A stretch of DNA of 64,000 nucleotides from Bacteriovoracaceae bacterium UBA6200 (GTDB taxonomy: Bacteria; Bdellovibrionota; Bacteriovoracia; Bacteriovoracales; Bacteriovoracaceae). The stretch spans positions 90,803 to 154,802 of the forward strand of contig DISW01000016.1 of the NCBI GenBank assembly GCA_002422605.1, read 5' to 3'. The notes beneath the pieces were generated by a model, which was not told where the DNA came from, did no database searches, and saw nothing but the letters and a program-made list of their open reading frames with translations. The translations under genes and the position numbers were made by a program. Every line of letters begins with the position of its first letter. The stretch's first letter is position 1. This document shows, one piece after another, positions 1 to 7,845 of this stretch.

Positions 1-624
1 GGCCACCGGAGCGCGGTTAGCGATGATTTTAGCTATCTCAAAAGTTTCCTGCATCAGAGTTTCAGCGGGAACAACTTTTGCCACCAGTCCTGATTTTTCA
101 GCTTCATAAGCATCCATCATCTCGCCTGTTAAAACCGCCAGCATTGCTTTTGATTTTCCAATGGCGCGAGTCAGGCGCTGAGTTCCACCCGCACCGGGAA
201 TGGTTCCGATTTTTATTTCTGGCTGACCAAAGCGAGCTGAATCTCCAGCGATAATAAAATCACAAGACATGGCGAGCTCACAACCACCACCTAAAGCAAA
301 ACCATTAACGGCCGCAATGATCGGTTTATTAATGAGGGCCATTTGTTTCCAGGTGCGGAAACGATTGTCGTTAATCTGATCAATAGGGGAGTTCTCGGCC
401 ATCTGTCCAATATCGGCACCGGCCGCAAAGGCCCGATCATTACCGGTCAGGATGATGACCCGAATGTCGTGGTCATCTTCCAACATGAACAGGGCCTCAA
501 CGACTTCTTTCATGAGATCAGTTGAAAGGGCATTGAGTACTTTCGGACGATTCAATTGAATGAGTCCGATATGCTGATGGTCCCGATAATTTTTAGTGAC
601 CAGGATATGCTCAAAGGATTTCAT
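1..624 (-). CDS. Enoyl-CoA hydratase/isomerase (crotonase family), C-terminus cut by window edge
   Basis: Reading the minus strand from the ATG at 624 gives 208 codons in frame to base 1 without a stop, so the 3' end lies outside the window. The protein is a crotonase: it matches the hydratase consensus around GGGCELAMSCD (112-122) and FGQPEIKIGTIPGAGGTQRL (132-151). The two catalytic glutamates of true enoyl-CoA hydratases are both present (E116 and E136), as are the oxyanion-hole regions (AAGAD near 67-71 and G113). Expected role: hydration of trans-2-enoyl-CoA in beta-oxidation or amino-acid catabolism. Its start lies 1 base after the stop of the EthD-like gene, so the two are one operon. 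Family assignment is firm; the exact substrate is not known. Confidence 0.93.
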   Translation of the reverse strand, partial: MKSFEHILVTKNYRDHQHIGLIQLNRPKVLNALSTDLMKEVVEALFMLEDDHDIRVIILTGNDRAFAAGADIGQMAENSPIDQINDNRFRTWKQMALINKPIIAAVNGFALGGGCELAMSCDFIIAGDSARFGQPEIKIGTIPGAGGTQRLTRAIGKSKAMLAVLTGEMMDAYEAEKSGLVAKVVPAETLMQETFEIAKIIANRAPVA

Positions 625-625
625 A

Positions 626-946
626 TTACGCTTTAACGATTTGTTCTTCAGCGAAATGCACAGAAACCAAATCCCCTGCAAACTTCATAGCGTCTTTACC
701 AGACTCCATCATTTCCGGAGTTTTCATGGCCGCTTTCCAGGCATCTTTATTTTCAAAAACCATTTCAGCAATCATATGAAGATTTGATGAACCTGTTGGT
801 CCTCCAAAAATTTTATTCGTGCGAAGTTCTTTAATGCCAGGAATACGAAGACAGATTGGAGTATGAACTTTTTGGTAATGCTCTTCAAATGAAGCTTTGG
901 CAGCGTCGTCTTGAGGGACACGATAAACAGCGATTACTTTGAACAT
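626..946 (-). CDS. EthD-family protein
   Basis: A 106-residue protein that starts MFKVIAVYRVP and has the EthD / dimeric alpha-beta barrel layout: an N-terminal strand, the HYQKVHTPI segment typical of EthD (around 23-31), a central PTGSSNLHMIAEMVF strand and a C-terminal FAGDLV-V-F strand. EthD-like proteins are small dimeric proteins often found next to oxidative catabolism genes; their biochemical role is poorly defined. It is the first gene of a two-gene unit with the enoyl-CoA hydratase, separated from it by one base. The ATG at 946 is preceded by AAGGGG on the minus strand, which supports this start. Confidence 0.8.
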   Translation of the reverse strand: MFKVIAVYRVPQDDAAKASFEEHYQKVHTPICLRIPGIKELRTNKIFGGPTGSSNLHMIAEMVFENKDAWKAAMKTPEMMESGKDAMKFAGDLVSVHFAEEQIVKA

Positions 947-973
947 ATTAACCCCTTGCGTTGTGTAAACGAA

Positions 974-1002
974 AAATAATGCTAGAACGATAGCGATTTC
1001 AA
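974..1002 (-). promoter_or_regulatory. Candidate sigma70 promoter for the EthD/hydratase operon
   Basis: On the minus strand TTGAAA (1002-997) is followed after exactly 17 bases by TTATTT (979-974), about 28 bases before the ATG at 946. It lies in the 73-base gap after pstB, so the fatty-acid/catabolic pair can be transcribed separately from the phosphate operon. Match to consensus is fair, not perfect. Confidence 0.45.
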
Positions 1003-1019
1003 GGGGGAGATGTCAAAGA

Positions 1020-1784
1020 TTAGCCGAAGCGTCCTTCAATATAAGCGGCGGTTCTGGCCTCTTTAGGAGTTTCGAAGAGAGATTTAGTGGAGCTCATTTC
1101 CACCAGCTCCCCCATATACATGAAAATAGTCTCATCTGAGACTCTTTTCGCCTGACTCATGGAGTGAGTCACGATGATGATGGAGTAGTCTTTCTTAAGG
1201 TCCTTTACCAGGATTTCAATCGCCTCAATTCCCGCTGGGTCCAGGGCCGAACAAGGCTCATCCAGAAGAAGGAGCTTTGGCTTTAAAGGAAGAAGACGGG
1301 CGATACATAAACGTTGTTGTTTTTCTAAGCTTAAAGTAAGGGCAGAGCGGTTAAGCTGAGTTTTAAGATCATCCCATAGGCCAACACGCTTAAGGGAAGA
1401 TTCCACCATTTCATCAAGCGCTGAGCGCTTCAAGGTTTTTAGATGAGTCTTAGCGCCGAAGAGAACGTTTTCATAAATACTTAGTGGTAACGGATTGGGT
1501 TTTTGAAAAACCATACCCACTTGTTTTCTCAACTCTGGAAGTGCTACCTGAGGGTGATAAATATCTTCCCCGAAAATCTGAATACTTCCATTATGGGAAA
1601 CTTCCGTTCCTCGCTCATTAATGCGGTTGAGGCATTTAAGATAAGTACTTTTGCCGCAACCAGATGGGCCAATGAGGGCGGTAATTCTGTTGGCGGTAAT
1701 ATTAAAGGTAAGACCTTTCAATGCCTGAAAGTTTCCATACCAAAAGCTAAACTCGTTTGTGTTTACTGCATGATTTTTATTCAT
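1020..1784 (-). CDS. pstB: Phosphate ABC transporter ATPase PstB, copy 1 (degenerate signature motif)
   Basis: A 254-residue PstB-type ATPase, the last gene of pstSCA-pstB-pstB. Walker A GPSGCGKST (39-47), Q-loop Gln94, Walker B LLLLDEP (171-177), D-loop SALD and switch His207 are all normal for PstB. The ABC signature, which should read LSGGQQQRL, is LSLEKQQRL (151-159): both glycines are lost. In ABC dimers the signature of one subunit completes the ATP site of the other, so a homodimer of this protein should be impaired. The neighbouring copy has the reverse pattern, see that entry. It starts 3 bases after the stop of copy 2, so the genes are co-translated. Assignment to PstB is firm; the heterodimer is inferred. 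Confidence 0.92.
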   Translation of the reverse strand: MNKNHAVNTNEFSFWYGNFQALKGLTFNITANRITALIGPSGCGKSTYLKCLNRINERGTEVSHNGSIQIFGEDIYHPQVALPELRKQVGMVFQKPNPLPLSIYENVLFGAKTHLKTLKRSALDEMVESSLKRVGLWDDLKTQLNRSALTLSLEKQQRLCIARLLPLKPKLLLLDEPCSALDPAGIEAIEILVKDLKKDYSIIIVTHSMSQAKRVSDETIFMYMGELVEMSSTKSLFETPKEARTAAYIEGRFG

Positions 1785-1787
1785 AAA

Positions 1788-2543
1788 TTATCCGAATAGA
1801 CCTTCAATATAGTCTTTTGTTCTTATATCTGTGACTTCGCCGCCAAAGATTCTTTCATTGGTATTAAGATCAAGAATTTTCCCATGAAGCATCATGGCCG
1901 TTCTGTCGCCCAGTCGTTTTGCCTGGTTGATAACGTTTGTCACCATGACAATAGTGATGTTCTTTTTAAGTTCGTTTAAGACGGCTTCAATTTTCATGGT
2001 CGTGACCGGATCAATAGCAATAGAGAATTCATCGAGACAAAGAACTTCAGGATGATGGGAAAGAGCGCGAGCGATTGTTAAGCGCTGCTGCTGACCCCCT
2101 GAAAGTTTGGTCGCCAAAGTATTTAAACGGTCTTTCACTTCATCCCAAAGGGCCGCCTTTTTTAAACAGTCTTCCATGATGGCATCAAGTTCTGCTGGGT
2201 CTTTACAGCCGGCCATACGAGGAGCGTAGGTGACGTTTTCTTTAATGGTCATCGGTAATCCTACAGGTAGGGGAGAAACCATTCCGATACGACGACGGAG
2301 GAATGTGGAATCTTCATCTTTATAGATGCTTTCATCATCGAGAAGAATATCTCCCGTAATCCTTGCCGAATTATTAAAGTCCGTCATCCGGTTCAGGCAC
2401 TTAAGAAGTGAACTTTTACCGGAGTTGGCGGGACCGATAATGGCCAGGATTTCATTTTGATAAATGTCCAGGTTAAGACTATGAATGACGTCTTTACTGC
2501 CATAGTTAACGGTTAAGTCTTTAATTTGAATTTTTTTAATCAT
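1788..2543 (-). CDS. pstB: Phosphate ABC transporter ATPase PstB, copy 2 (degenerate catalytic motifs, intact signature)
   Basis: A 251-residue second PstB, only partly similar to copy 1. Walker A is GPANSGKSS (37-45) and the signature LSGGQQQRL (147-155) is perfect. Three catalytic features are altered: the Q-loop Gln is replaced (GMVSP, Pro91 where copy 1 has Gln94), the motif after Walker B reads DEFSIAID in place of DEPxSALD (171-178), and the switch His is Asn203 (VTN for VTH). The Walker B Asp171 and Glu172 remain. Combined with copy 1 this predicts one complete and one degenerate ATP site in a heterodimer. It starts 4 bases after the pstA stop. Membership of the PstB family is clear; loss of activity as a homodimer is inferred. 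Confidence 0.9.
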   Translation of the reverse strand: MIKKIQIKDLTVNYGSKDVIHSLNLDIYQNEILAIIGPANSGKSSLLKCLNRMTDFNNSARITGDILLDDESIYKDEDSTFLRRRIGMVSPLPVGLPMTIKENVTYAPRMAGCKDPAELDAIMEDCLKKAALWDEVKDRLNTLATKLSGGQQQRLTIARALSHHPEVLCLDEFSIAIDPVTTMKIEAVLNELKKNITIVMVTNVINQAKRLGDRTAMMLHGKILDLNTNERIFGGEVTDIRTKDYIEGLFG

Positions 2544-2547
2544 GGTC

Positions 2548-3417
2548 TTACCACTTTCTTCTTGTACGGAAATAATATCTTAATCCAACTGAAATTGAGT
2601 TCACTGATAAGATTAAAAGAATCAAAACCAGAGCTGTCGCAAATGGATAAGCATCAGGGACACCAACCACTTGAGTTGAGATAGTGAAGAGATGCATAGA
2701 AAGCGACATACATTGATCGAAAACTGACTTAGGAAGAAAAGGCAGGTAGAAGGCCACACCAGTAAAGAGGATGGCCGCTGTTTCACCGGCCGAGCGTCCG
2801 ACTGAAAATACCAGACCGGTTAAAATTCCCGGAATCGAATTCGGAAGAACGATATGGCGAATCGTTTGAAGCTTACTCGCACCTACGTTCCAGGAAGCTT
2901 CCCTGTAGGAAAGAGGAACTGACTGTAAGGATTCAAGAGTGGAGGTAATAATCACCGGAAGATTCATCACCGCTAAAGTAAATGAAGCGGCCAGAATACT
3001 TGTTCCCATGTTCAGAAATAGAACGAAAGCTCCAAGACCAAAGAGAGCATGAACAATGCTTGGAACCCCGGCAAGGTTTAGAATGGCAAGTCTGATCATG
3101 CGGTTTAATTTATTGTCGGCCGCATATTCAGATAAATAAATGGCAGCAATGACCCCTAATGGACACGAAACAATAACACTTATGATAACGAGCCAGAATG
3201 TTCCTACGATCGTAGGGAAAATTCCTCCTGCAGTCATACCATTGATGGGATCTTGAAAGATGAAATCCCACGATAGTGCCGGATAGCCCTTTAAGAATAA
3301 AAGAAAAATAATAATGAGGGCCGGCATAAAGAGAAAGAAAGTAATGGTACTCAGAAGATTCTGGTAATTCTTTTCTTTAAGCTCTTTTTTCGTTAGTTCA
3401 TGACTTGGTCTAAACAT
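2548..3417 (-). CDS. pstA: Phosphate ABC transporter permease PstA
   Basis: A 289-residue inner-membrane permease with about six hydrophobic segments, starting after a charged cytoplasmic stretch (first segment about 26-45). The EAA-type coupling loop is visible as SYREASWNVGASKLQTIR (about 170-187) followed by VLPNSIPGILTG, and the PstA-typical SAGETAAILFT near 210-220. It pairs with PstC to form the phosphate channel. It begins 2 bases after the pstC stop and ends 4 bases before pstB copy 2. The order pstS-pstC-pstA-pstB is the usual one; no phoU is seen in the window. Confidence 0.94.
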   Translation of the reverse strand: MFRPSHELTKKELKEKNYQNLLSTITFFLFMPALIIIFLLFLKGYPALSWDFIFQDPINGMTAGGIFPTIVGTFWLVIISVIVSCPLGVIAAIYLSEYAADNKLNRMIRLAILNLAGVPSIVHALFGLGAFVLFLNMGTSILAASFTLAVMNLPVIITSTLESLQSVPLSYREASWNVGASKLQTIRHIVLPNSIPGILTGLVFSVGRSAGETAAILFTGVAFYLPFLPKSVFDQCMSLSMHLFTISTQVVGVPDAYPFATALVLILLILSVNSISVGLRYYFRTRRKW

Positions 3418-3419
3418 AA

Positions 3420-4355
3420 TTATTTCCTTCTGCCGCGGATTAGATAATCAGCAGAAACGTTAACAATAAAAGAAATGATAAAAAGCATGAGACCAATAGC
3501 GAAGAGCGCCTGATAGTGCTCTCCACCTTTTGGAGATTCACCTAATTCAGCCGCGATAGTGGCGGTCAATGTACGACCAGGCTCAAAGATGCTATCAGGA
3601 ATTTGAATCGCGTGCCCTGTGGCCATTAAAACCGCCATGGTTTCGCCCAGAGCGCGACCTACTCCTAGTAGGGCCGCGGCCATTAATCCATTCTTCGCGG
3701 CCGGTAAGAGAACTCTTGTGGCCACTTCCCACTTGGTCGCTCCCATGGCCTCAGCAGCTTCACGGTAACTTTCAGGAACTGCTCGGAGAGCATCTTCACC
3801 AACTGAAACGATTAAAGGCAGAGACATGAGTGCCAGAATGATTGAGGCATTCAAAATGTTAAGACCAATAGGGACATCAAAAAGATTGATGATTAAAGGG
3901 TTAATCATCATGATCGCAACAAAACCCCAGACAACTGAAGGGATCGCTGCGAGAAATTCAATTAAGATTTTATAGGTTTCTCTGAGTCTTGGAGAACAAA
4001 ACTCTGAAATATAAAAAGCACAGGCCAGACCCAAGGGAACAGCAATCAACATAGACAGAACTGTCACCATGAGAGTTCCAACCAGAATAGCGAAAGTGCC
4101 ATATTTGATTTTTACAACCGAAGCCGGATTCCATTCTGTGGAGAAAAAGAATTCTTTAAAATCAAAGGCTCCGACCAGAAAAGGATAGGCTTCTTTTAGA
4201 ATGAAAAAAAGAATCGCCAGAATAAAAACGATGGAACTAAACCCTCCGCCTTTAATAAGTCCTTCAATAATTTTTTCAGAGAGAGGCTTCTTTGATTTCC
4301 GCTGACGCCATTCCAAAGGCGCTGAATTGATCTCTGTGGCAATTTTGGCTTCCAT
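3420..4355 (-). CDS. pstC: Phosphate ABC transporter permease PstC
   Basis: A 311-residue inner-membrane permease. A cytoplasmic N-terminal tail of about 35 residues with many basic residues precedes the first membrane segment (SSIVFILAILFFILK). The PstC signature is present: EFLAAIPSVVWGFVA in the middle and the coupling loop SYREAAEAMGATKWEVATRV followed by LPAAKNGLMAA, then RALGETMAVLM. It partners with PstA, receives phosphate from PstS and is powered by the two PstB ATPases. It starts 5 bases after the pstS stop and lies 2 bases before pstA, consistent with one transcript. Confidence 0.94.
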   Translation of the reverse strand: MEAKIATEINSAPLEWRQRKSKKPLSEKIIEGLIKGGGFSSIVFILAILFFILKEAYPFLVGAFDFKEFFFSTEWNPASVVKIKYGTFAILVGTLMVTVLSMLIAVPLGLACAFYISEFCSPRLRETYKILIEFLAAIPSVVWGFVAIMMINPLIINLFDVPIGLNILNASIILALMSLPLIVSVGEDALRAVPESYREAAEAMGATKWEVATRVLLPAAKNGLMAAALLGVGRALGETMAVLMATGHAIQIPDSIFEPGRTLTATIAAELGESPKGGEHYQALFAIGLMLFIISFIVNVSADYLIRGRRK

Positions 4356-4360
4356 CGTGA

Positions 4361-5227
4361 TTACCTTTTCCTGGCAGGAACATAGCCTGCTTTAATGGTG
4401 ATTGCATGTCCTACATCACTCTGGGTCCAATCAAGATAGGCCTTAACCGCATCTGACGGGCTTCCGGAAGTGTACATGTAAAGTTCTCGAGAAATAGGAT
4501 AGGACTTATCGATTGCTGTATCTACTGTTGGTGCAATACAAGGAGAATTACCTTCCTTTTGAATGCAAAGGGCCTTAATTCTAGGATTCAGATAACCCAT
4601 ACCAGAGTATCCGATGGCGCAAGGAGTGTGTTCTACAAGGTCAATTGATTCTCTCGATCCTGAGAGATCCATCGATCCAAGTTTGAGGTCTCTTTTCTTA
4701 CCCAAAATGGCTTCACGGAAATACTGATAAGTTCCGGAGTTGGATTGGCGTGAAACGCGAATAATTCGGTTATCTTTGCAGCCTGGAACCACAGTATTTC
4801 TTACATGATGCCAGTGAGTGCAAGTACCACCTTCACCATAGATGCAGGCGGCTTCTTCTAGAGTCATTCCTTCTAAAGGATTTTTCGGATGAACAAATAC
4901 TGCAAGAGCATCCATACCAACGATAAATTCATTTACGTCTTTACCTGTATTCTTTTTAGCTTGCTCTCTTTCTTCTTGTTTAATTGCCCGTGAAGAATTG
5001 GCGATATCCACAGTACCATTAATTAAAGCGGCAATACCTGTTCCCGAACCACCGCCAGAAACGGCAAGGGCCACGTCTTGATTGACGTTTTTGTATTCTT
5101 CCGCCCAGGCCTGGGCCAGATTCACCAAAGTATCAGAACCTTTATTCTGGATAATAAAAGTGCTTGAGTTTTGTGAGCAGGCCGCAAACAAAAACATTGT
5201 ATGGAGTAATAAGCCAGCATGTTTCAT
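4361..5227 (-). CDS. pstS: Phosphate-binding lipoprotein PstS
   Basis: A 288-residue extracytoplasmic binding protein. The N-terminus is a lipoprotein signal peptide with Cys17 in LFAACSQ. Phosphate-contacting features of the PstS family are visible: GSDT (30-33), VSGGGSGTGIAAL (57-69), RAIKQEE, and SRQSNSGTYQYF in the second lobe. This is the short 'PBP-like' PstS type rather than the E. coli form. It is the first gene of the operon and its ATG is preceded by AAAGGA. Upstream lies a set of 11-base-spaced repeats resembling a Pho box, so phosphate-starvation control is likely. No twin-arginine signal. Confidence 0.93.
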   Translation of the reverse strand: MKHAGLLLHTMFLFAACSQNSSTFIIQNKGSDTLVNLAQAWAEEYKNVNQDVALAVSGGGSGTGIAALINGTVDIANSSRAIKQEEREQAKKNTGKDVNEFIVGMDALAVFVHPKNPLEGMTLEEAACIYGEGGTCTHWHHVRNTVVPGCKDNRIIRVSRQSNSGTYQYFREAILGKKRDLKLGSMDLSGSRESIDLVEHTPCAIGYSGMGYLNPRIKALCIQKEGNSPCIAPTVDTAIDKSYPISRELYMYTSGSPSDAVKAYLDWTQSDVGHAITIKAGYVPARKR

Positions 5228-5293
5228 AGGTGTCCTTTAAATTTTGGAGATAGTAATGGTATTTGAAATGAAAATGCCAAACTAAATTTATCC

Positions 5294-5321
5294 TTAACAA
5301 AGTCTTAACTTCACCTTGACC
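5294..5321 (-). promoter_or_regulatory. Candidate Pho box (three 11-base-spaced repeats) upstream of pstS
   Basis: On the plus strand TTAACA (5294), TTAACT (5305) and TTGACC (5316) recur at exactly 11-base intervals; on the minus strand, facing pstS, these read as GTCAA/GTTAA/GTTAA. PhoB and PhoP bind direct repeats with 11-base periodicity. The block is 67-94 bases upstream of the pstS ATG. The repeat core differs from the E. coli consensus (TGTCA), so this is a candidate only. Confidence 0.4.
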
Positions 5322-5349
5322 AAAGCTATAAATAATATTCTTTCCATGC

Positions 5350-5355
5350 TATAAA
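5350..5355 (+). promoter_or_regulatory. -10 box abutting the TauE/SafE start (possible leaderless mRNA)
   Basis: TATAAA ends 5 bases before the ATG at 5361 and no ribosome binding site is visible before that ATG. Transcription would start at or within a base or two of the start codon. No good -35 is seen. Confidence 0.35.
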
Positions 5356-5360
5356 CTCGC

Positions 5361-6134
5361 ATGATTACATATGAACTCATTATTTTATGCTTATCTTCTT
5401 TTGCGGCTGGATTTATTGATTCAGTGGTTGGAGGGGGAGGACTTATCCAGCTTCCGGCCCTTATGATGGTGCTTCCCGGGGCCAATGTGGTGACTCTTTT
5501 GGGAACAAACAAACTGGTTTCAGTCACAGGAACAGCAGTTTCGGCCTATCGTTTTTCTCGCCAGATTCCTTATATTAAAACCATTATTATTCCAGCGATG
5601 CTGGCAGCTTTCCTTTTCTCTTTTCTGGGGGCCTTCACTGTAACCATTATCAGTAGTGATATTTTAAAACCATTGTTCATGGTTCTTTTATTTCTGGTCT
5701 TTATTCTGACCATAAGAAATAAATCATTTGGATTAGTGGACCATAGACCGGATGTTGTGATCCCAGCCTGGAAACCCATTTTAATTGGTGCTTCGGTTGG
5801 TTTTTATGACGGCTTCTTTGGTCCAGGCACAGGAACATTTCTGATCATTGCTTTTGTGAGTATGCTTAGTATGACTTTTGTTCAGGGATCGGCCTATGCC
5901 AAGATTATCAATTTCACGACAAACCTTGCGGCCCTTCTGCTCTTTGCTCTTAAAGGGAAATTTCTCTTTGAGTATGCTCTTCCGATGATGCTTTTCAATA
6001 TTGGGGGGGCGATGTTGGGTGTGAAGCTTGCCCTCTTGAAAGGGAACGAATTTGTACGTGCTCTTCTTCGAGGGATTGTGCTTCTGACGATCTTAAAACT
6101 GGCCTATGAAATTATTAAGGACTACCTCGTTTAG
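5361..6134 (+). CDS. TauE/SafE-family membrane permease
   Basis: A 257-residue polytopic membrane protein of the TauE/SafE (sulfite exporter-like) family. The paired family motifs are visible: AAGFIDSVVGGGGLIQLPAL (14-33) near the N-terminus and the repeat counterpart VGFYDGFFGPGTGTFLI near 145-162. About eight hydrophobic segments can be drawn. Members export sulfite, sulfoacetate or other small organic anions, but the substrate cannot be read from sequence. It is divergent from pstS across 133 bases and its end overlaps the end of the convergent hppD gene by 4 bases. Confidence 0.85.
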   Translation: MITYELIILCLSSFAAGFIDSVVGGGGLIQLPALMMVLPGANVVTLLGTNKLVSVTGTAVSAYRFSRQIPYIKTIIIPAMLAAFLFSFLGAFTVTIISSDILKPLFMVLLFLVFILTIRNKSFGLVDHRPDVVIPAWKPILIGASVGFYDGFFGPGTGTFLIIAFVSMLSMTFVQGSAYAKIINFTTNLAALLLFALKGKFLFEYALPMMLFNIGGAMLGVKLALLKGNEFVRALLRGIVLLTILKLAYEIIKDYLV

Positions 6135-7189
6135 AGGTAGCCGCGCTCCATTTGATCTCTTTCAATGGCATCAAAAAGTGCCTGGAAGTTCCCGTTACCA
6201 AATCCCCAATGATTCTTACGTTGGATATATTCAAAGAATAATGGCCCAATGTAGGTATCAGAGAAAATTTGCTGAAGATAACCTTCCTCATCTCCATCAA
6301 CCAGAATCCCTAAGTTCTCCAGTACGGCCAGATCTTCAGTTACTTTGAATGGACGACTTGGAATCGCATCATAATAAGTCTTAGGCGGGGCCGACATGAA
6401 TTTAAGGCCACGTGTTCTTAATTCAGAAACGGTTGAGATAATATCTGGTGTCATCACTGCAATATGCTGAACGCCTGGACCTTTGTGAAGATCGAGGAAT
6501 TCCTGAATCTGAGATTTTCCGCCTTCTTTCTCAGGTTCATTGATAGGAATAATGATCGAGTTATCAGCAAGCTGAACAACTTTAGAATTAAGTCCAGTCT
6601 TCGTTCCTTTAATATCAAAGTAGCGAGTTTCAACAAAACCATAGGTTCTCTTATAGAACTCTACCCAATGATCCATCTGACCTTTAGGAACGTTATTGGT
6701 GAGGTGATCTATTCTTGAAATGCGGGTTTGAAGAGGTCTGGCATCCGGATCATTTTCAACATGCTTAAAGCCTGGACGAAACTGACCGGTAGGTCTTTCG
6801 ACAAACTCGTTAACCACATCTCCAAAACCTTGTATCGAAGCCGTCTTAGTGATTCCGTTTTCTGTTTCTTCAATTTTAAAATCATGAATAAGTTTAGCGC
6901 CATTTTTCAAAGTGACTTCAAGGGCCTTCTCGACATTCTCAACCTGGAAAGAAATTTTACTGACGCCTTCACCATGAGCTTTAAAATATTGGCGGGCAAG
7001 ATTATTTTCATTCTGGGAAGCTTTAACCAAAAAGCGGATTTGTCCCTGAGTATAAAGACGAGAATCTTCACTTGAAGCTGTTTGAGTAAACCCCATATCT
7101 GAAAAGAGCTTAACTGTAGGTGACTGTAAGTTATCAACCGTAAACTCAAGGTGATCAATATTTTTTAAACCTGCTGGGTTTTGCGACAT
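6131..7189 (-). CDS. hppD: 4-hydroxyphenylpyruvate dioxygenase
   Basis: Fe(II)-dependent dioxygenase that turns 4-hydroxyphenylpyruvate into homogentisate in tyrosine catabolism. With the start chosen at 7189 (AAGGAG sits 7 bases upstream; an in-frame ATG at 7225 has no such site) it is 352 residues, normal for the family. The two vicinal-oxygen-chelate halves are visible and the iron ligands can be placed: His162 (IDHLTNNV), His242 (GVQHIAV) and Glu320 (FFEYIQR). The C-terminal helix GFGNGNFQALFDAIE is typical. Lies between the NYN gene (upstream, same strand, 60-base gap) and tauE-like gene (convergent). No homogentisate dioxygenase gene is in the window. Together with the neighbouring indolepyruvate oxidoreductase it suggests local grouping of aromatic 2-oxo-acid breakdown. 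Confidence 0.95.
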   Translation of the reverse strand: MSQNPAGLKNIDHLEFTVDNLQSPTVKLFSDMGFTQTASSEDSRLYTQGQIRFLVKASQNENNLARQYFKAHGEGVSKISFQVENVEKALEVTLKNGAKLIHDFKIEETENGITKTASIQGFGDVVNEFVERPTGQFRPGFKHVENDPDARPLQTRISRIDHLTNNVPKGQMDHWVEFYKRTYGFVETRYFDIKGTKTGLNSKVVQLADNSIIIPINEPEKEGGKSQIQEFLDLHKGPGVQHIAVMTPDIISTVSELRTRGLKFMSAPPKTYYDAIPSRPFKVTEDLAVLENLGILVDGDEEGYLQQIFSDTYIGPLFFEYIQRKNHWGFGNGNFQALFDAIERDQMERGYL

Positions 7190-7249
7190 AAAATCTCTCC
7201 TTAAAATCTTTTCTAGATCTTTCAATGAATGACCTGGAAAGTCAAAAAA

Positions 7250-7753
7250 TTACCGGCGGGTTTTCTTTTTGCCGGGAGGACTGAGGGTATAACAGTCCTC
7301 TTTAAGAATAGGGTGGTAATAATCGGCTTCATCTCTTAGGACTTGCGCAGTTGTGGATTCTACAGCACAAACTTCCACTCTCACTCCTTCAGATTTTAAG
7401 TGGCGCACTAATTCAACATAGTCGGAATCTCCTGACAAGATGATGATGGAATCAACTTTGCTGGAGAGCTGGGTGGCCTTAATACTGAGGGGAATATCAG
7501 CTGATTTATGACAAGGTCTAACTGAGCCGTGATATTTTGAATGAAGTCTTTCCGCAAGTTTAGAGGAAATACTTTTCCCCTCTCGAAAATAAATCAAGCG
7601 ATTTAGTCCACGCCCTTTGAGTAATCGAGGGATCAGAACATCAAAATTGATCATCATGTTCTGCCCTTTATTTTCATTTTCCAGTGAGCGCTCAATATTA
7701 TTCCCATCAACTAAAATCGCCACTGATTGGGATATAAGAATAGGTTCGTCCAT
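7250..7753 (-). CDS. NYN-domain (LabA/DUF88-like) putative RNase
   Basis: A 167-residue protein with the NYN/PIN-like fold pattern: AILVDGNNIE near the N-terminus (Asp16), a central region with HKSADIPLSI (Asp86) and ILSGDSDYVELV (Asp109 and Asp111), which together form the acidic metal site of this family. These proteins resemble the LabA/DUF88 group and are presumed endoribonucleases; the RNA target is unknown. The C-terminus is short and basic (PPGKKKTRR), which fits nucleic-acid contact. It is divergent from the indolepyruvate oxidoreductase gene across 92 bases and upstream of hppD on the same strand. Confidence 0.8.
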   Translation of the reverse strand: MDEPILISQSVAILVDGNNIERSLENENKGQNMMINFDVLIPRLLKGRGLNRLIYFREGKSISSKLAERLHSKYHGSVRPCHKSADIPLSIKATQLSSKVDSIIILSGDSDYVELVRHLKSEGVRVEVCAVESTTAQVLRDEADYYHPILKEDCYTLSPPGKKKTRR

Positions 7754-7845
7754 AGTTTCAAGTCCTTGAATTTACTTTTTGCTAATTGCTCTAATGTCAG
7801 AGGGAGGGTATAACAAAAGGGTTTATTTACCCTCGAGATTTAACA

